Positions 16,648 to 26,657 are shown, numbered from the stretch's first letter. The stretch is DNA of 64,000 nucleotides from Robiginitomaculum sp. (GCA_021647375.1 JAKIUV010000004.1:1-64000); one strand, 5' to 3'. Translations and numbers: made by a program. The notes: generated by a model not told the origin, from the letters alone.

Positions 16648-19104
16648 CTAAAACGCGCCTTCTTCAGGCAGGAGTATTTCTCGTTTACCGCCTGCGCCGG
16701 CTTCGCTGATCATGCCTTCGGCTTCCATGCGTTCTACTATGTTGGCGGCGCGGTTATAGCCGATTGATAGTCTGCGTTGGATATAGCTGGTGGAGCATTT
16801 GCGGTCGTGGGCGACTATAGCTACGGCTTTGTCGAAGGTCTCGTCGCCGGACTCTGCGTTGCCAGTTGCTGGGCCGCCTGCTGCCGCTTCTTCTTCGGTG
16901 TCTACGGTGATGTCCTCCAAATAGCTTGGCGCGCCTTGAGCTTTGACGAAATTTGCAATTTTTTCCACCTCGTCGTCACTGACAAATGGTCCGTGCAAGC
17001 GGCGTGGTTTTCGGCCTGAGGCCATATAGAGCATATCGCCCATACCGAGCAACTGCTCCGCGCCTTGCTCACCGAGGATTGTGCGGCTATCTATTTTGGA
17101 ACTGACCGAGAAAGAAATCCGGGTCGGGAAATTGGCTTTAATTGTGCCCGTTATCACATCCACGGACGGCCTTTGGGTTGCCATAATCAAGTGAATGCCT
17201 GCCGCACGCGCCATTTGCGCTAGGCGTTGTACCGTGCCCTCAATGTCCTTGCCCGCCACCATCATCAAATCGGCCATTTCGTCGATAACCACGACAATGA
17301 ACGGCATGAACTCCATCTCTAGTGTTTGGGTTTCGTACATGGCTTCACCGGTTTGTTTATCGAAACCTGTCATGACGGTGCGGGTGACGGGTGCGCCTGT
17401 CTTTGAGGCTTCGCGGACTTTCTCGTTATAGCCAGAGATAGAGCGCACACCAACTTTGGACATATTGCGGTAGCGGTTTTCCATTTCGCGCACGGTCCAT
17501 TTCAGTGCTACCACAGCTTTTTTCGGGTTGGTCACAACCGGGGTCAGCAAGTGCGGTGCGCCGTCGTAAATGGACAGCTCCAACATTTTTGGGTCGATCA
17601 TGATGAATTTACATTCATCCGGTGATAGGGAATACATCAGCGATAAAATCATGGCATTGATGCCGACCGACTTACCGGATCCTGTTGTACCCGCTACCAA
17701 TAAATGCGGCATTTTAGCGAGGTCTGCAAAAAACGGCTTGCCGCCAATATCTTCGCCCAACGCAATTGGCAGGCTCGCACCTGTGTTTTTAAAGTCCCGG
17801 CTGGCCAGCATATCGCGCAGGAATACGGTTTCGCGGCGGCGATTGGGCAGCTCAATACCAATGGCATTACGCCCGCGCACTACGGCAACCCGCGCCGAAC
17901 GTGCCGCCATAGAGCGGGCAATATCGTCGGCCAAATTAATCACCCGCGCTGACTTGACGCCGGGAGCTGGCTCAAACTCATATAGGGTGACAACGGGGCC
18001 TGGGCGCACCCGACCTATTTCGCCTTTGACACCAAAATCGATCAGTACATTACCCAGCTCTTCGGCGGATTTTTGCAACGCGCCCGCATCAACCACAGCC
18101 ACGCGCGGCGGCGGGGTTTTCAAGAGATCAATTTGCGGCAGGACAAATTTTCCATTTTTGGGAAAGTTGTATTTGGGCGCATTTTTTGGGCGTTTGTGCA
18201 TGGCTGTGGCAGCTTGCGCTGTTTGTTCTGGAGTCGCATGTAAAAGGTCAGAGGCGGACGGCTCGACTGGCGCTTGTGCAGGTTCGTACTGTACTTCTGG
18301 TTCAGGTGTGTGGGCTGGCGAAATGCCTGGCGTTTCCACCCAGACCCGTTTATTGTCAAAGCCTGCGGTTTCCAGCGGGTCCACATAGGATTTCTGGAAA
18401 CGCCTGCGGAAAAAACGGACAGTTTGATCCAAGCGAACGCGAAATATCGCCCAGAGAAGCCCGGCAGCATCCAGAACTTCGGCAACGTCGCGGCCAACTA
18501 CCCCAATGAAACGGCCAAAGCAATAACCTAGGCCGATAAAAGCCAGCACGGCAGCGATACCGCCTGCGATTGTTGCGGATGCGCCTATATTGAGGAACAT
18601 GTTTTTAGCGCCCAAAAACACCATATCGCCAATCCAGCCACCAAGCCCCGCACCCATGGGCCAGCTTTGCGGGATCGGGAATGCGGCCAAGAACACCGCC
18701 AAGAAAAATACGGTCATGAGCAATAATGCGCTCCGTCTAAATGTCGCCCATTTTGTAATACTCAAACGCGGCTTTAGCACGGCGCGCGCCGCCGCAAACA
18801 TCATCAACAAGCCGAGGGGGAATGCGGCCCAGCCTAATAGCTGCAAGAAGAAATTCGCAAGGCTTGCACCTGGGCGGCCTAGGAAATTGGAAAGCTCAAC
18901 ACCCATTTCAGCGTTTAGGCTAGCCGTATCTCCGGTCGCATCGAAGGGGGAAAACGTAACTATAGCAATGAGTAAAATAGCCCCGAAACCACCTACAAGA
19001 CAGGCCCCAATCGCACGGCGCAAAGCACCAGATGACGTGATGACACCGTCCATTAATTGCGGGTCAAATGCGGGTTCATCAAAGCTTGTCGTCGCCGTAT
19101 TCAC
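16648..19104 (-). CDS. ftsK: DNA translocase FtsK
   Basis: About 818 residues from the GTG at 19104, chosen because AAGGAGG lies 5 bp before it. The in-frame ATG at 19155 has no such site. The order is four N-terminal TM helices (about 30-200), a Pro/Gln/Ala linker, the RecA-like motor with Walker [21 protein letters not shown] and Walker [16 protein letters not shown], and a C-terminal gamma winged helix ('[20 protein letters not shown]'). The gamma domain reads KOPS and contacts XerD. The protein pumps chromosome termini through the division septum. Confidence 0.96.
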   Translation of the reverse strand: MNTATTSFDEPAFDPQLMDGVITSSGALRRAIGACLVGGFGAILLIAIVTFSPFDATGDTASLNAEMGVELSNFLGRPGASLANFFLQLLGWAAFPLGLLMMFAAARAVLKPRLSITKWATFRRSALLLMTVFFLAVFLAAFPIPQSWPMGAGLGGWIGDMVFLGAKNMFLNIGASATIAGGIAAVLAFIGLGYCFGRFIGVVGRDVAEVLDAAGLLWAIFRVRLDQTVRFFRRRFQKSYVDPLETAGFDNKRVWVETPGISPAHTPEPEVQYEPAQAPVEPSASDLLHATPEQTAQAATAMHKRPKNAPKYNFPKNGKFVLPQIDLLKTPPPRVAVVDAGALQKSAEELGNVLIDFGVKGEIGRVRPGPVVTLYEFEPAPGVKSARVINLADDIARSMAARSARVAVVRGRNAIGIELPNRRRETVFLRDMLASRDFKNTGASLPIALGEDIGGKPFFADLAKMPHLLVAGTTGSGKSVGINAMILSLMYSLSPDECKFIMIDPKMLELSIYDGAPHLLTPVVTNPKKAVVALKWTVREMENRYRNMSKVGVRSISGYNEKVREASKTGAPVTRTVMTGFDKQTGEAMYETQTLEMEFMPFIVVVIDEMADLMMVAGKDIEGTVQRLAQMARAAGIHLIMATQRPSVDVITGTIKANFPTRISFSVSSKIDSRTILGEQGAEQLLGMGDMLYMASGRKPRRLHGPFVSDDEVEKIANFVKAQGAPSYLEDITVDTEEEAAAGGPATGNAESGDETFDKAVAIVAHDRKCSTSYIQRRLSIGYNRAANIVERMEAEGMISEAGAGGKREILLPEEGAF

Positions 19105-19114
19105 AAAAGCCTCC

Positions 19115-19600
19115 TTAAGTCCAGTTGGAAATCTTAAGGGAATGTAAAGCGCCAAAGTAAAGGATGGGTAAAGGAGAGGTAAGAACTGTCTGATTAAAAA
19201 AGTTTTGAATACCAGAAAAGATACGCCAAATAACCGACACCTTACGCCAATCGAACCCCGTATAGCCCCAACTTATCCGGTGCAATATGTTTGATTTGAC
19301 CAGTGTGATACCTTTGGCGAACAGGGGCAGGAAAAGCACATAAGCCGCAGCAAAAAAGGCGATCAAGTAAAATAAAACCGGACTCCCAATGGGTGCCGGA
19401 TATCGGTTTATCAGAGCAGAACTCGCGAGCGCCAATACAGCTTGTACAAAAACGCCCCCAGAATTGTGATAGGACTAGCACCGGCCCACAGCAGCAAAAC
19501 AAAGTTGAGCGCAACAACAATGCCGATAACGGCTCATGCCAATTTATTGTCAGGTTTGGGCTTTGGTGCGACCAGGTTATTTTTTCTTCGCGGAGCGTTT
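19115..19600 (-). pseudogene. Decayed small membrane protein gene
   Basis: On the minus strand one frame reads NLVAPKPKPDNKLA, then a TGA, then AVIGIVVALNFVLLLWAGAS followed by PITILGAFLYK. A frame change near 19437 leads into 'ALASSALINRYPAPIGSPVL' then FYLIAFFAAAYVLFLPLFAKG. Joined, these give a plausible two- or three-helix membrane protein with a cytoplasmic Lys/Pro N-terminus. It is broken by a stop and a frameshift and has no usable start. It follows the GT2 gene, where small membrane partners such as flippase subunits often sit. The original family is not recognised. Confidence 0.4.
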
Positions 19601-20533
19601 GGAATTCGTACCGATTATATCCCGGATTATATAAGCTGGTTTGTTTGAGCTAATATCCAGTATGCGGATGAAATATTGGCCGCTTATGCCTATGGCAAAT
19701 AAATTGGCACCGCCGACCAAGAGCATGGTCACCATCAAAGATGCCCAACCGGGCTGTATGGGGTGCCCGAATAACTTGCGCCATAATATGGTCGCAGCCA
19801 ACAAGAAAGCCAAACTGGCAAATGCAAACCCGACCCAAGCAAAGACCCGCATCATGAATGCGGAATTGCCGAACAGTAAGTTGGAAAACTGCGACCATCT
19901 GCGGGCGAATGTATAACGGGATTTCCCGTAGGCGGTAGCTTCGTGGGCGGCCTCGACCGCGACAATATCGTCTGTGACTTGCCGGATAAGCGCCGGGATA
20001 AATGGCCTGTTGGTTTTTATGGACAACATACCGTCAACCACCGGGCGGCGGAGGAGCTTGAGCGGTGAAAAGGGTGTTTTATAGCCCAGAATATTACGGT
20101 CAAACCAGGTTTTGATACCGCTACTGATGAAGCGGAACGGCCCTGCGTGTTTCTTTTTCTTATGGGTAGCCGTGACCATATCATGATCTTTAAATTCTAT
20201 CAGTTTTGGGATGTCTTCGGGGAGTTGCTGTAAATCATCGTCAATAGTCACCACCCAGTCCCCGCGCGATCTCGACATACCCGCCATAACAGCGCCCGGC
20301 TTGCCGAAATTACGGGTGAGTGTAATGACACTGACATGAGGCAATTTTGCCAATTCTTGGAGCGTTTTTTTGGTTGCAACATTGGTAGAGCCATCATCGA
20401 CCAGTAATATTTCGTAGCGAGCCTTCACATGTGATTTAAACACAGCTACAAGCCGCTCCACCAATTCGCGCAAACGCGCCCCACTATTGTAGACGGGGAC
20501 AACAATGCTATAGGTCGGGACAGATAACGTCAT
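19577..20533 (-). CDS. Glycosyltransferase family 2, polyprenyl-phosphate type, with C-terminal TM helices
   Basis: A 318-residue protein. The GT-A domain begins 'YSIVVPVYNSGARLRELVER' and has the nucleotide-sugar motif LLVDDGSTN and the metal motif TIDDDLQQLPEDIP (DDD). Two C-terminal TM helices (about 232-255 and 268-290) place it with DPM1/ArnC/GtrB-like enzymes that load a sugar onto undecaprenyl phosphate. The start overlaps the sulfotransferase stop by 4 bp. The neighbouring genes suggest modification of a surface polysaccharide or glycolipid. Confidence 0.88.
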   Translation of the reverse strand: MTLSVPTYSIVVPVYNSGARLRELVERLVAVFKSHVKARYEILLVDDGSTNVATKKTLQELAKLPHVSVITLTRNFGKPGAVMAGMSRSRGDWVVTIDDDLQQLPEDIPKLIEFKDHDMVTATHKKKKHAGPFRFISSGIKTWFDRNILGYKTPFSPLKLLRRPVVDGMLSIKTNRPFIPALIRQVTDDIVAVEAAHEATAYGKSRYTFARRWSQFSNLLFGNSAFMMRVFAWVGFAFASLAFLLAATILWRKLFGHPIQPGWASLMVTMLLVGGANLFAIGISGQYFIRILDISSNKPAYIIRDIIGTNSKRSAKKK

Positions 20534-21531
20534 GATACGGGCACCCGATTTTTCACCCGTTCTATTAAGGCGAGCCGCCCTGTGCGAATAGCAAGTTCGG
20601 CTTTCGAAATCTCAGTAGCAGCAATTCCAGCACTTAATTTGTTTTCTAATTCGGTAATTTCTATGGTGCGTTGGCTCTGCGTTAATGCCCCGACATCTGT
20701 ATCAAGTGCGTACCCAAACTTCGTCATGAGTTTATGGCAGTTAAGTTCAATATAGCGAATATCGTGCTGGCTCAGAGATTTTTTGTATTTGCCAAAATTG
20801 CTGGTCATGACTGGTTTTGCTAGATTGCCCCACGCTTGAATACGCTTGGCATTTTTCACTGTACGCTTGTCTTTGTAATAATCCAGCATCACCGGGTCGT
20901 ATTTGACACCAACATGTTGACAAAGCTTTTTTGCAGTAGCGGACGTGTCTGCAACCAAATCTTCATATCTGATTTGCAAGGCACGGCCTGAAATACTCAT
21001 TTGGTTGAAATAGCGCAGACTTTCGGTTTGATCCTTAACCCATGTCTGTACCGCTTCTTTGATACCACCCACTGTCTCTCTAGTTTTTATCCAGCTTGCT
21101 GCAACATCGCGCGGGTCACGAACCTGGAAGACAAATTGAGCGTCCGGCCAAGTTGCCAGCAAAAACGCGATAACTGAATGCGTATAGTTTTCCTTCACGA
21201 AGCTTAATTGTTCATTGCCTCGGCATTCTTTATTATAGGTGTAATCCAAGGCTTCGCGTATGGTACGGTTCGGGCAGGCAGTCTCCAGTTCCGCCGCATC
21301 TATTTTTGTCTCCCACTCCGATAGCATATTTTCCTGACCCGCGACCAGATCAGATAAGAATGCTTGCCAGTTTTTGTCGCGGTGTATCGGAAAATAATTA
21401 TGGGCGTTCAGGCCGAACAGGCGAAACAAATGCGACGACGGCGGCCCGGAAATTTCGGGATGACCGTTCATCAGGGACACAATAAAATTGGACCCGGATC
21501 GTTCCGTACACATTAAAAAAGCAAATTTCAT
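20530..21531 (-). CDS. Sulfotransferase family protein
   Basis: About 333 residues from the ATG at 21531 (MKFAFLMCTERSGSNFIVSL). The longer in-frame start at 21630 would overlap the upstream gene by 77 bp and add 33 unconserved residues. The PAPS 5'-phosphosulfate loop is CTERSGSNFI, and the 3'-phosphate motif appears in FVFQVRDPRDVAASWIKTR. A later LQIRYEDLVADTSATAKKL matches the family ('rYEDLv.dP'). It probably sulfates a surface glycan or lipid made with the adjacent GT2 enzyme. PAPS recycling would use a nucleotidase like the one at 63014. Confidence 0.85.
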   Translation of the reverse strand: MKFAFLMCTERSGSNFIVSLMNGHPEISGPPSSHLFRLFGLNAHNYFPIHRDKNWQAFLSDLVAGQENMLSEWETKIDAAELETACPNRTIREALDYTYNKECRGNEQLSFVKENYTHSVIAFLLATWPDAQFVFQVRDPRDVAASWIKTRETVGGIKEAVQTWVKDQTESLRYFNQMSISGRALQIRYEDLVADTSATAKKLCQHVGVKYDPVMLDYYKDKRTVKNAKRIQAWGNLAKPVMTSNFGKYKKSLSQHDIRYIELNCHKLMTKFGYALDTDVGALTQSQRTIEITELENKLSAGIAATEISKAELAIRTGRLALIERVKNRVPVS

Positions 21532-21553
21532 ATTCCGCCCGTTTTGGTATTTG

Positions 21554-22564
21554 TTATCTAAGTGGTTTGCCAATTTCATTGATGATGCCCACCGCCTGCC
21601 TCGCTTGCTTAGCGCTAAAGTGTTGGTCATTAAACAAGTTTATGATGTTTTTCTCGATTTTCTGCGACACTGCGCCGGGCTTTAAGTCCCAGAGTTTAGA
21701 CACAGATGTGTAATGGCTGGACGCGAACAGACCCACACTGAACAAAGCTTCGAGGACTTGCTCTTGGTTTTGCACAAATATATGGAACCGCCAGTTTTGG
21801 AAATCATCGGCAAGAGGCGAGAACGGAGCTAGGCCATTTGCGTAAATTGCATTTAATTTTGCCTTGTGCGCCAATCTGTCTGGCAATTGCACCTTGATAG
21901 ACTTGCAGTATTCCAGCCAATCTTGAGCGGGCGGAATACCTTCCACTGAAAATCCGGGCGCCGTGAAATCATAATTTGCAAAAATGGGAACCCCGCCCTT
22001 TATCGCCTCGTTTGATTGCGTAAGCAAAGCTTCAAAAGCTTGCGCCGCCAATGCCGGGCCGCCTGCTTTAAAACCCATATCTGGTTTAAAAAACCCGTAA
22101 GCCCCACCACCCAAATCCAGTGTCTTTCCGTAGCCGGTGCTGTACAAAATCACATCCGCCGCATTTTGTGTTTTAGGCATTTGTGTTTGCGGTATGTCTA
22201 TACAACAATCATCAATCAATATTGCGTCCGGCAAAGCGGTTCGCAAATTGGCGAGATCTTGCTGTGCAAAAGCATTCATGCCGAATGTCCGGACATAAAC
22301 CACGCCCGCTATGTTTTCTTTTCCGGCCAGTTCAGCCACTTTATTGGTATCTAAACATAAGCTCTCGGCAGAAATATCAATAAACCGTAAATCTGCCCCG
22401 GCACATGCCAATGCCAAAGGCACGGCTGGACAAACATTATCAGGCACTATCCAAATTCCCGGCCAAACCCCCGGCCTAATATCCTGTGCCGACTGTGCGC
22501 ACAGTTCATATATCAAATCAGAAGCCCGTTGTGCCGTCACAACCAAATACGCCGCCTCACTCAT
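21554..22564 (-). CDS. DegT/DnrJ/EryC1-like PLP-dependent protein
   Basis: A 336-residue protein with fold-type I features: 'ILIDDCCIDIPQTQ' corresponds to the 'liEDaAqa' strand and YSTGYGKTLDLGGGAYGFF to the Schiff-base region, placing Lys147 as the likely PLP lysine. Earlier 'VYVRTFGMNAFAQQDLANLR' matches 'vh.fG..ad...i..l'. It is shorter and more divergent than typical sugar aminotransferases, so sugar-nucleotide transamination is only likely. It is 22 bp upstream of the sulfotransferase, giving an aminotransferase-sulfotransferase-GT2 operon. Confidence 0.65.
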   Translation of the reverse strand: MSEAAYLVVTAQRASDLIYELCAQSAQDIRPGVWPGIWIVPDNVCPAVPLALACAGADLRFIDISAESLCLDTNKVAELAGKENIAGVVYVRTFGMNAFAQQDLANLRTALPDAILIDDCCIDIPQTQMPKTQNAADVILYSTGYGKTLDLGGGAYGFFKPDMGFKAGGPALAAQAFEALLTQSNEAIKGGVPIFANYDFTAPGFSVEGIPPAQDWLEYCKSIKVQLPDRLAHKAKLNAIYANGLAPFSPLADDFQNWRFHIFVQNQEQVLEALFSVGLFASSHYTSVSKLWDLKPGAVSQKIEKNIINLFNDQHFSAKQARQAVGIINEIGKPLR

Positions 22565-22656
22565 GTGGAAAAACCCGGCAGTAAATTACAAACCCCAATC
22601 ATAGGGTTTTGTTTGTCAGGTGAATGCATATGAAAACCTTGCTGTCCTAATGCCTT

Positions 22657-23820
22657 TCACCCTGCCGCCACAATCCAACCACCGCCGAGTACGCGCGACG
22701 GTCTTTGCGCATCATAGAACACACAGGCTTGGCCAGGGGCTATACCTTCTTCCGGGTTGGCTAAATCGATGGCAATATCATTCCCTACCGCCGTGAATTT
22801 TGCCGGGACGGGCGGGCGCATGGAGCGGGTTTTTACCATGATGTTGCGACCATCCAAAGCATGTTCAAACAAGCCAGCACCGAGCCAGTTGACGTCTTTA
22901 AAGTATATGCGCGTTTTCTTGAGTTGCTTTCTCGGCCCGACAATAACTTGTTTCTTGGTTGCGTCCAAGCGCAGCACATAGAGCGGGTCTTGGCCGCTAC
23001 CGTCGGGGATATTTAGTCCGCGTCTTTGGCCTATAGTATAGTGCATGATGCCTTCGTGTGTGCCAAGCACCGTTCCGTCCACATGGACGACCTCGCCGGG
23101 ATCCGCTGCATCTGGGCGCAGTTTCTTGATCACGTCGGTGTATTTTCCAGTTGGTACAAAGCATATGTCTTGGCTATCGGGCTTGGCGGCAATAGACAGG
23201 CCAAGCTCTACGGCCAAGGCACGGGTTTCGGATTTATCATAGCCGCCCAAGGGGAAGCGCAGAAAGTCCAATTGCTCTTGGCTGGTCGTGAATAGGAAAT
23301 AGGACTGGTCTTTGGTTGTGTCCACGGCGCGGTGCAGCTCTGCGCCAAGATCGCCGTCAAGGCGGCGTACATAATGTCCGGTGGCCATACAGTCTGCGCC
23401 TAAGTCTTTGGCCACCTGTAAGAGGTCGCGGAACTTTACGGTCTGGTTACAACGCACACACGGGATGGGCGTTGCGCCTTTCAGATAAGTATCAGCAAAG
23501 TCGTCCATAACCGCGTCCGAGAACTTGCTCTCATAATCGAGTACATAATGGGGGAAACCGCACATTTCGGCCACACGCTTGGCATCATAAATGTCTTGGC
23601 CAGAGCAACAAGCCTTTGCCTTTTGGATTGCGGCACCGTGGTCATAGAGTTGCAGGGTTATGCCGATAACCTCATAACCCTCTTTGGCCAGCATTGCCGC
23701 GCAGACCGAGCTATCCACCCCGCCGGACATGGCCACCACGACGCGGGTGTCCTTGCAGGATTTGGCAAACCCTAAAGAATTTAGGGTTTTGGCAATATTT
23801 TTCGACAAAATTTCGTTCAT
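22657..23820 (-). CDS. mnmA: tRNA-specific 2-thiouridylase MnmA
   Basis: 387 residues. The PP-loop is [20 protein letters not shown] near residue 27. The catalytic cysteine pair is present as [13 protein letters not shown] and QDICFVPTG. The C-terminal barrel includes '[20 protein letters not shown]' then [10 protein letters not shown]. It activates U34 of Lys, Glu and Gln tRNAs with ATP and inserts sulfur in the cytosol. It is transcribed away from sciP. The 293-bp intergenic region between them holds AT-rich promoter-like sequence. Confidence 0.96.
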   Translation of the reverse strand: MNEILSKNIAKTLNSLGFAKSCKDTRVVVAMSGGVDSSVCAAMLAKEGYEVIGITLQLYDHGAAIQKAKACCSGQDIYDAKRVAEMCGFPHYVLDYESKFSDAVMDDFADTYLKGATPIPCVRCNQTVKFRDLLQVAKDLGADCMATGHYVRRLDGDLGAELHRAVDTTKDQSYFLFTTSQEQLDFLRFPLGGYDKSETRALAVELGLSIAAKPDSQDICFVPTGKYTDVIKKLRPDAADPGEVVHVDGTVLGTHEGIMHYTIGQRRGLNIPDGSGQDPLYVLRLDATKKQVIVGPRKQLKKTRIYFKDVNWLGAGLFEHALDGRNIMVKTRSMRPPVPAKFTAVGNDIAIDLANPEEGIAPGQACVFYDAQRPSRVLGGGWIVAAG

Positions 23821-23968
23821 AACCGCCTAAATAGGGAGCAAATGTTCATAAGTCGAGGCGTACACACATATTTCTTTTGGACAAATGTTAAGAAATGGCC
23901 ACGGAAAAACGCAATAGAATCAAAACCTTATAAAAATCGTAAGTGTTTTTTAACACTATTTGTTGGTG

Positions 23969-23983
23969 TTAACCTTTGTAAAC
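23969..23983 (+). promoter_or_regulatory. Possible partial CtrA site upstream of sciP
   Basis: TTAACCTTTGTAAAC has a full left CtrA half-site (TTAACC) and a partial right half at the N7 spacing, about 130 bp before the sciP start. In Caulobacter sciP is transcribed under CtrA control. The palindrome GGTGTTAACC overlaps the left half. The rest of 23821-24113 is AT-rich and shows no gene. Confidence 0.3.
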
Positions 23984-24113
23984 ATTTGTTTTTATTGAGT
24001 ATTTTTTCGTCTTGTTAGGGTGTTTTTAATAAACTGGGACTACAACAGACATATAAGAAACACGGGGTCCTGCAGATTAAAAAGACGGGGTCGCTTAAAA
24101 GTGGTGAGAAACA

Positions 24114-24371
24114 ATGATTAGAGAGAATGTGGTAATTGGACCGGAAGGCACCCCGCTAACGCTGGCTGACCTCCCGAAGCCAGATACAGTAAGGTGGGTC
24201 ATTAGGCGTAAAGCCGAAGTGGTTGCTGCAGTGCGCGGCGGCTTGTTGACATTGGACGGTGCTTGCGAGCGTTACGGATTGTCGTCCGAAGAGTTTTTAG
24301 CGTGGCAGCGGTCGATCGAATCCCACGGGATTTCAGGTCTGCGGACAACACGGATACAAAGCTACCGCTAA
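24114..24371 (+). CDS. sciP: CtrA inhibitor SciP (DUF1153)
   Basis: An 85-residue protein. The order is 'VVIGPEGTPLTLADLPKPDT', 'RWVIRRKAEVVAAVRGGLLT' and a helix-turn-helix 'LDGACERYGLSSEEFLAWQR', ending 'SHGISGLRTTRIQSYR'. This is the near-invariant SciP sequence pattern. In Caulobacter SciP binds CtrA and blocks its activation of transcription in G1 cells. Here it is monocistronic, with a rho-independent terminator 20 bp after the stop. Its presence implies a DnaA-GcrA-CtrA type cell cycle. Confidence 0.95.
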   Translation: MIRENVVIGPEGTPLTLADLPKPDTVRWVIRRKAEVVAAVRGGLLTLDGACERYGLSSEEFLAWQRSIESHGISGLRTTRIQSYR

Positions 24372-24390
24372 GGCAAGGTAAGCAATTTTA

Positions 24391-24427
24391 AAAAAACCAC
24401 CGATGCGAAAGTAGACGGTGGTTTTTT
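24391..24427 (+). terminator. Rho-independent terminator after sciP
   Basis: AAAAAACCACCG pairs perfectly with CGGTGGTTTTTT around a 13-nt loop, giving a GC core followed by six T. It begins 20 bp after the sciP stop. The A-tract on the left makes it potentially bidirectional. Confidence 0.85.
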
Positions 24428-24549
24428 ATTGCTTAAATATAATCTAAATACCTGTTTTATTTGGTTATTTTAGCTTTTTATTAAAAATTACCAGCTATAG
24501 TTTCACCATATAAAAAGCACAAAAGTGCATGATAATTAGGTGAAAATAT

Positions 24550-25251
24550 ATGTCCGTTCTGAACAATCGACCCGATGGTCGACTGATACCTGTATTTGCG
24601 GTTGATGATGGTCTGTGGAGTGCAGATCTGGTTTTGGCTTTGGCCAAGGCGGCGGCAATGCGGGGCGAAACCGTGTTAATGATCGACCAGATGGGCGGAC
24701 ATCTGATGGATAAGGCTGGCATCGTGGTTGGTGCGACTTTATCCGATGTTTTGGACGGCAAAGCCCAAATGTTGGACGCCAAATATGTGAATAATAATGA
24801 ACATTTCACCGCCGTTTGTACGGGTGAAACTGACCTGGAAACGCTACTGGGTTCCCTGGCGGCTTTATCTCTAAGCTATGACTGGGTGTTTATCGGTGCG
24901 AGAGCCGGATGTACGCCCGCCCATATCAGGCTGGCGGGTGCGGCAGATGCAGCCCTCATGATGTATGATAGTCAGGGCGATAAATTTATGCGTGCCTACT
25001 GGATGCTTGATGCAATTCGGGCGCGCGTGGCCAAATTTGATCCGCTGATGATCGCCCAAATAGGACAAGCTAGTTGTGAAAAAGACGGGTTTGAGACTTA
25101 TGAGCTTTTGTCAGGAACAATACGTGATTTTCTGGGCGCCGCGCCAGCGCTGGGCGGTATATTGGAATCAAGTGCGGCCACTATAGAGCTGGCGCCTGTA
25201 CTCCTAGAAGCTTTGCGCCAAGACAGCAAAGCGCTGCAAAGGCGTGCTTGA
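24550..25251 (+). CDS. MinD/ParA-like protein lacking the P-loop
   Basis: A 233-residue protein with a ParA/MinD fold pattern. The first strand is IPVFAVDD, followed by the helix 'SADLVLALAKAAAMRGETVL' and strand MIDQMGG. Later 'YDWVFIGARAGCTPAHIRLA' then GAADAALMMYDSQGD matches the 'yD.viiD.ppg.......al..aD.vliv' region. Where MinD has KGGxGKTT this protein has DDGLWSAD, so the Walker A lysines are absent. The remote relation to CpaE/FlhG/MinD is inferred from spacing. It follows the terminated sciP gene and may act as a non-hydrolysing partner in localisation or division. Confidence 0.55.
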   Translation: MSVLNNRPDGRLIPVFAVDDGLWSADLVLALAKAAAMRGETVLMIDQMGGHLMDKAGIVVGATLSDVLDGKAQMLDAKYVNNNEHFTAVCTGETDLETLLGSLAALSLSYDWVFIGARAGCTPAHIRLAGAADAALMMYDSQGDKFMRAYWMLDAIRARVAKFDPLMIAQIGQASCEKDGFETYELLSGTIRDFLGAAPALGGILESSAATIELAPVLLEALRQDSKALQRRA

Positions 25252-25267
25252 GTTAATCAGAGGCTCC
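25250..25267. repeat. Solo copy of the arm repeated at 52889-52960
   Basis: GAGTTAATCAGAGGCTCC overlaps the MinD-like stop codon and is identical to the right arm of the inverted repeat after sdhB. No second arm lies nearby. Confidence 0.6.
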
Positions 25268-25364
25268 TTAACGACCCGAACTTACTAAATTGTAATCATA
25301 TACACCGACTGAATTCTCCAAAGGGTACGTTTAACCAGCATAACACCCAAACAAGGAGACTTAA

Positions 25365-25979
25365 ATGTCAAAATCACTATTACGTATTTTTACCATGACC
25401 GCGCTGGCTTCTGCCGTCAGCTTTACTGCTTTGGCCGGCAATCCTTTCGCCGAAAAAGCCGATACCAATAAGGACGGCCTCATACAGCTATCCGAATTCA
25501 CGGCTCTGGGGAACCAGAAATTCACTGAAATGGATACAGATGCTAACGGCTTGGTTACCAAAGAAGAACGCCGCGCTTTTCGCGAGCTTAAACGCGAAGC
25601 CCGTGCCATGAAGAAATTCGCTAAGACCGATAGCAATGACGACGGCTTTGTGTCCGAGACTGAATTTATGGCAGCGCACGCAGATCGAAAAAATAGCATG
25701 CAAAAATGGCGCGATATGAACCATGATGGTCAAATCAGCAAAGAAGATCGCCAAGCCCGTAAAAAAATGCGCAAAGCAAAGCGCAAGGAAATGCGCCAAA
25801 ATAAAGCTAAGCGCCCAAAAATGGATACAAATGGTGATGGTGCGATTGACCTAGCAGAACACCAAGCCGCAACCATAGCGAAGTTTGAACGTATGGACAA
25901 AAACGCAGACGGCGTGCTTGGTGCCGATGAACAACGCCGCCCCCGCACCGGGCACGGAAAATATGGCATGGGCCGATAA
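25365..25979 (+). CDS. Secreted multi-EF-hand protein
   Basis: A 204-residue protein with an N-terminal signal peptide (cleavage near ALAG-NP). It has six EF-hand-like loops: DTNKDGLIQLSEF, DTDANGLVTKEE, DSNDDGFVSETEF, DMNHDGQISKED, DTNGDGAIDLAEH and DKNADGVLGADE. All keep D-x-(N/D)-x-(D/N)-G, so calcium binding is likely. Basic linkers (RKKMRKAKRKEMRQNKAKR) separate the last loops. A strong AAGGAG precedes the ATG. It sits just upstream of an ECF sigma / membrane sensor operon, suggesting a periplasmic calcium- or metal-responsive system. Confidence 0.82.
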   Translation: MSKSLLRIFTMTALASAVSFTALAGNPFAEKADTNKDGLIQLSEFTALGNQKFTEMDTDANGLVTKEERRAFRELKREARAMKKFAKTDSNDDGFVSETEFMAAHADRKNSMQKWRDMNHDGQISKEDRQARKKMRKAKRKEMRQNKAKRPKMDTNGDGAIDLAEHQAATIAKFERMDKNADGVLGADEQRRPRTGHGKYGMGR

Positions 25980-26038
25980 GTTAGTGTACTCTCAGGCAAT
26001 CTAAACAGACCCCTATGGATTGTTTTTCAGGATATTCT

Positions 26039-26656
26039 ATGAACGGCACACATTCTGCATCCGGAACCACACATCCCCCGACGCCTGTAAAGGCGGATCC
26101 GGATGCAGATATTTTATTAGCACTGGCAGGCGGCGATACTGCTGCGCTCGGTACATTGATGGATAGGCATCTGGCATCAATTAAAACCACCGCCCGTTAT
26201 ATGTTAGGGGACGAAATGATGGCAGAGGATATTGCACAAGAAGTTTTCTTGCGCGCCTGGAAGCAAGCGCCCAATTGGCAGCCGGGGCAGGCCAAGTTTT
26301 CAACATGGCTCCACAGGGTTGCCAAAAACCTGTGCTATGACCGCCTACGCAAGAAAAAAGAAACCTACCTTGAGGTTGTGCCGGACATGGTTGATAACAG
26401 ACCGGAGGCTTTACAAACACTAGAGGCCAGCCAAAAACACGCCGTCCAAAAAACCAAAATAGAACATGCCATGGCCACCTTACCCGAGCGTCAACGCATG
26501 GCTATTACATTGTGCCATTACCGCGAGTTGTCACAACTGGAGGCCGCAGATATTATGGAGGTTGGAGTACGTGCGTATGAAAGCCTGCTGGCACGGGCAC
26601 GAAAAAATTTAAGAGAACAGTTACAAAGCCACAAATCAGCGTTATTGGAGAACTGA
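26039..26656 (+). CDS. ECF-type RNA polymerase sigma factor
   Basis: About 205 residues from the ATG at 26039, which has CAGGA 8 bp before it. An in-frame ATG at 26015 has no such site. Region 2 is 'MLGDEMMAEDIAQEVFLRAW' and on to FSTWLHRVAKNLCYDRLRK. Region 4 is 'TLPERQRMAITLCHYRELSQ' then LEAADIMEVGVRAYESLLARA. No region 1 or 3 is present, as expected for group 4 sigma factors. The next gene starts 2 bp after its stop and encodes a single-pass membrane protein, the usual place for the anti-sigma factor. Confidence 0.9.
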   Translation: MNGTHSASGTTHPPTPVKADPDADILLALAGGDTAALGTLMDRHLASIKTTARYMLGDEMMAEDIAQEVFLRAWKQAPNWQPGQAKFSTWLHRVAKNLCYDRLRKKKETYLEVVPDMVDNRPEALQTLEASQKHAVQKTKIEHAMATLPERQRMAITLCHYRELSQLEAADIMEVGVRAYESLLARARKNLREQLQSHKSALLEN

Positions 26657-26657
26657 T

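Noticed and set aside
17570..18388. A 272-codon open frame on the plus strand
   Set aside because: It lies wholly opposite ftsK, has low-complexity Ser/Thr/Arg composition and no recognisable domain. It is a shadow of the ftsK codon pattern.
19242..19520. A cysteine-rich 92-codon minus-strand frame
   Set aside because: It overlaps the decayed membrane gene in another frame. Its Cys/Arg-rich composition looks like an out-of-frame reading of hydrophobic codons.
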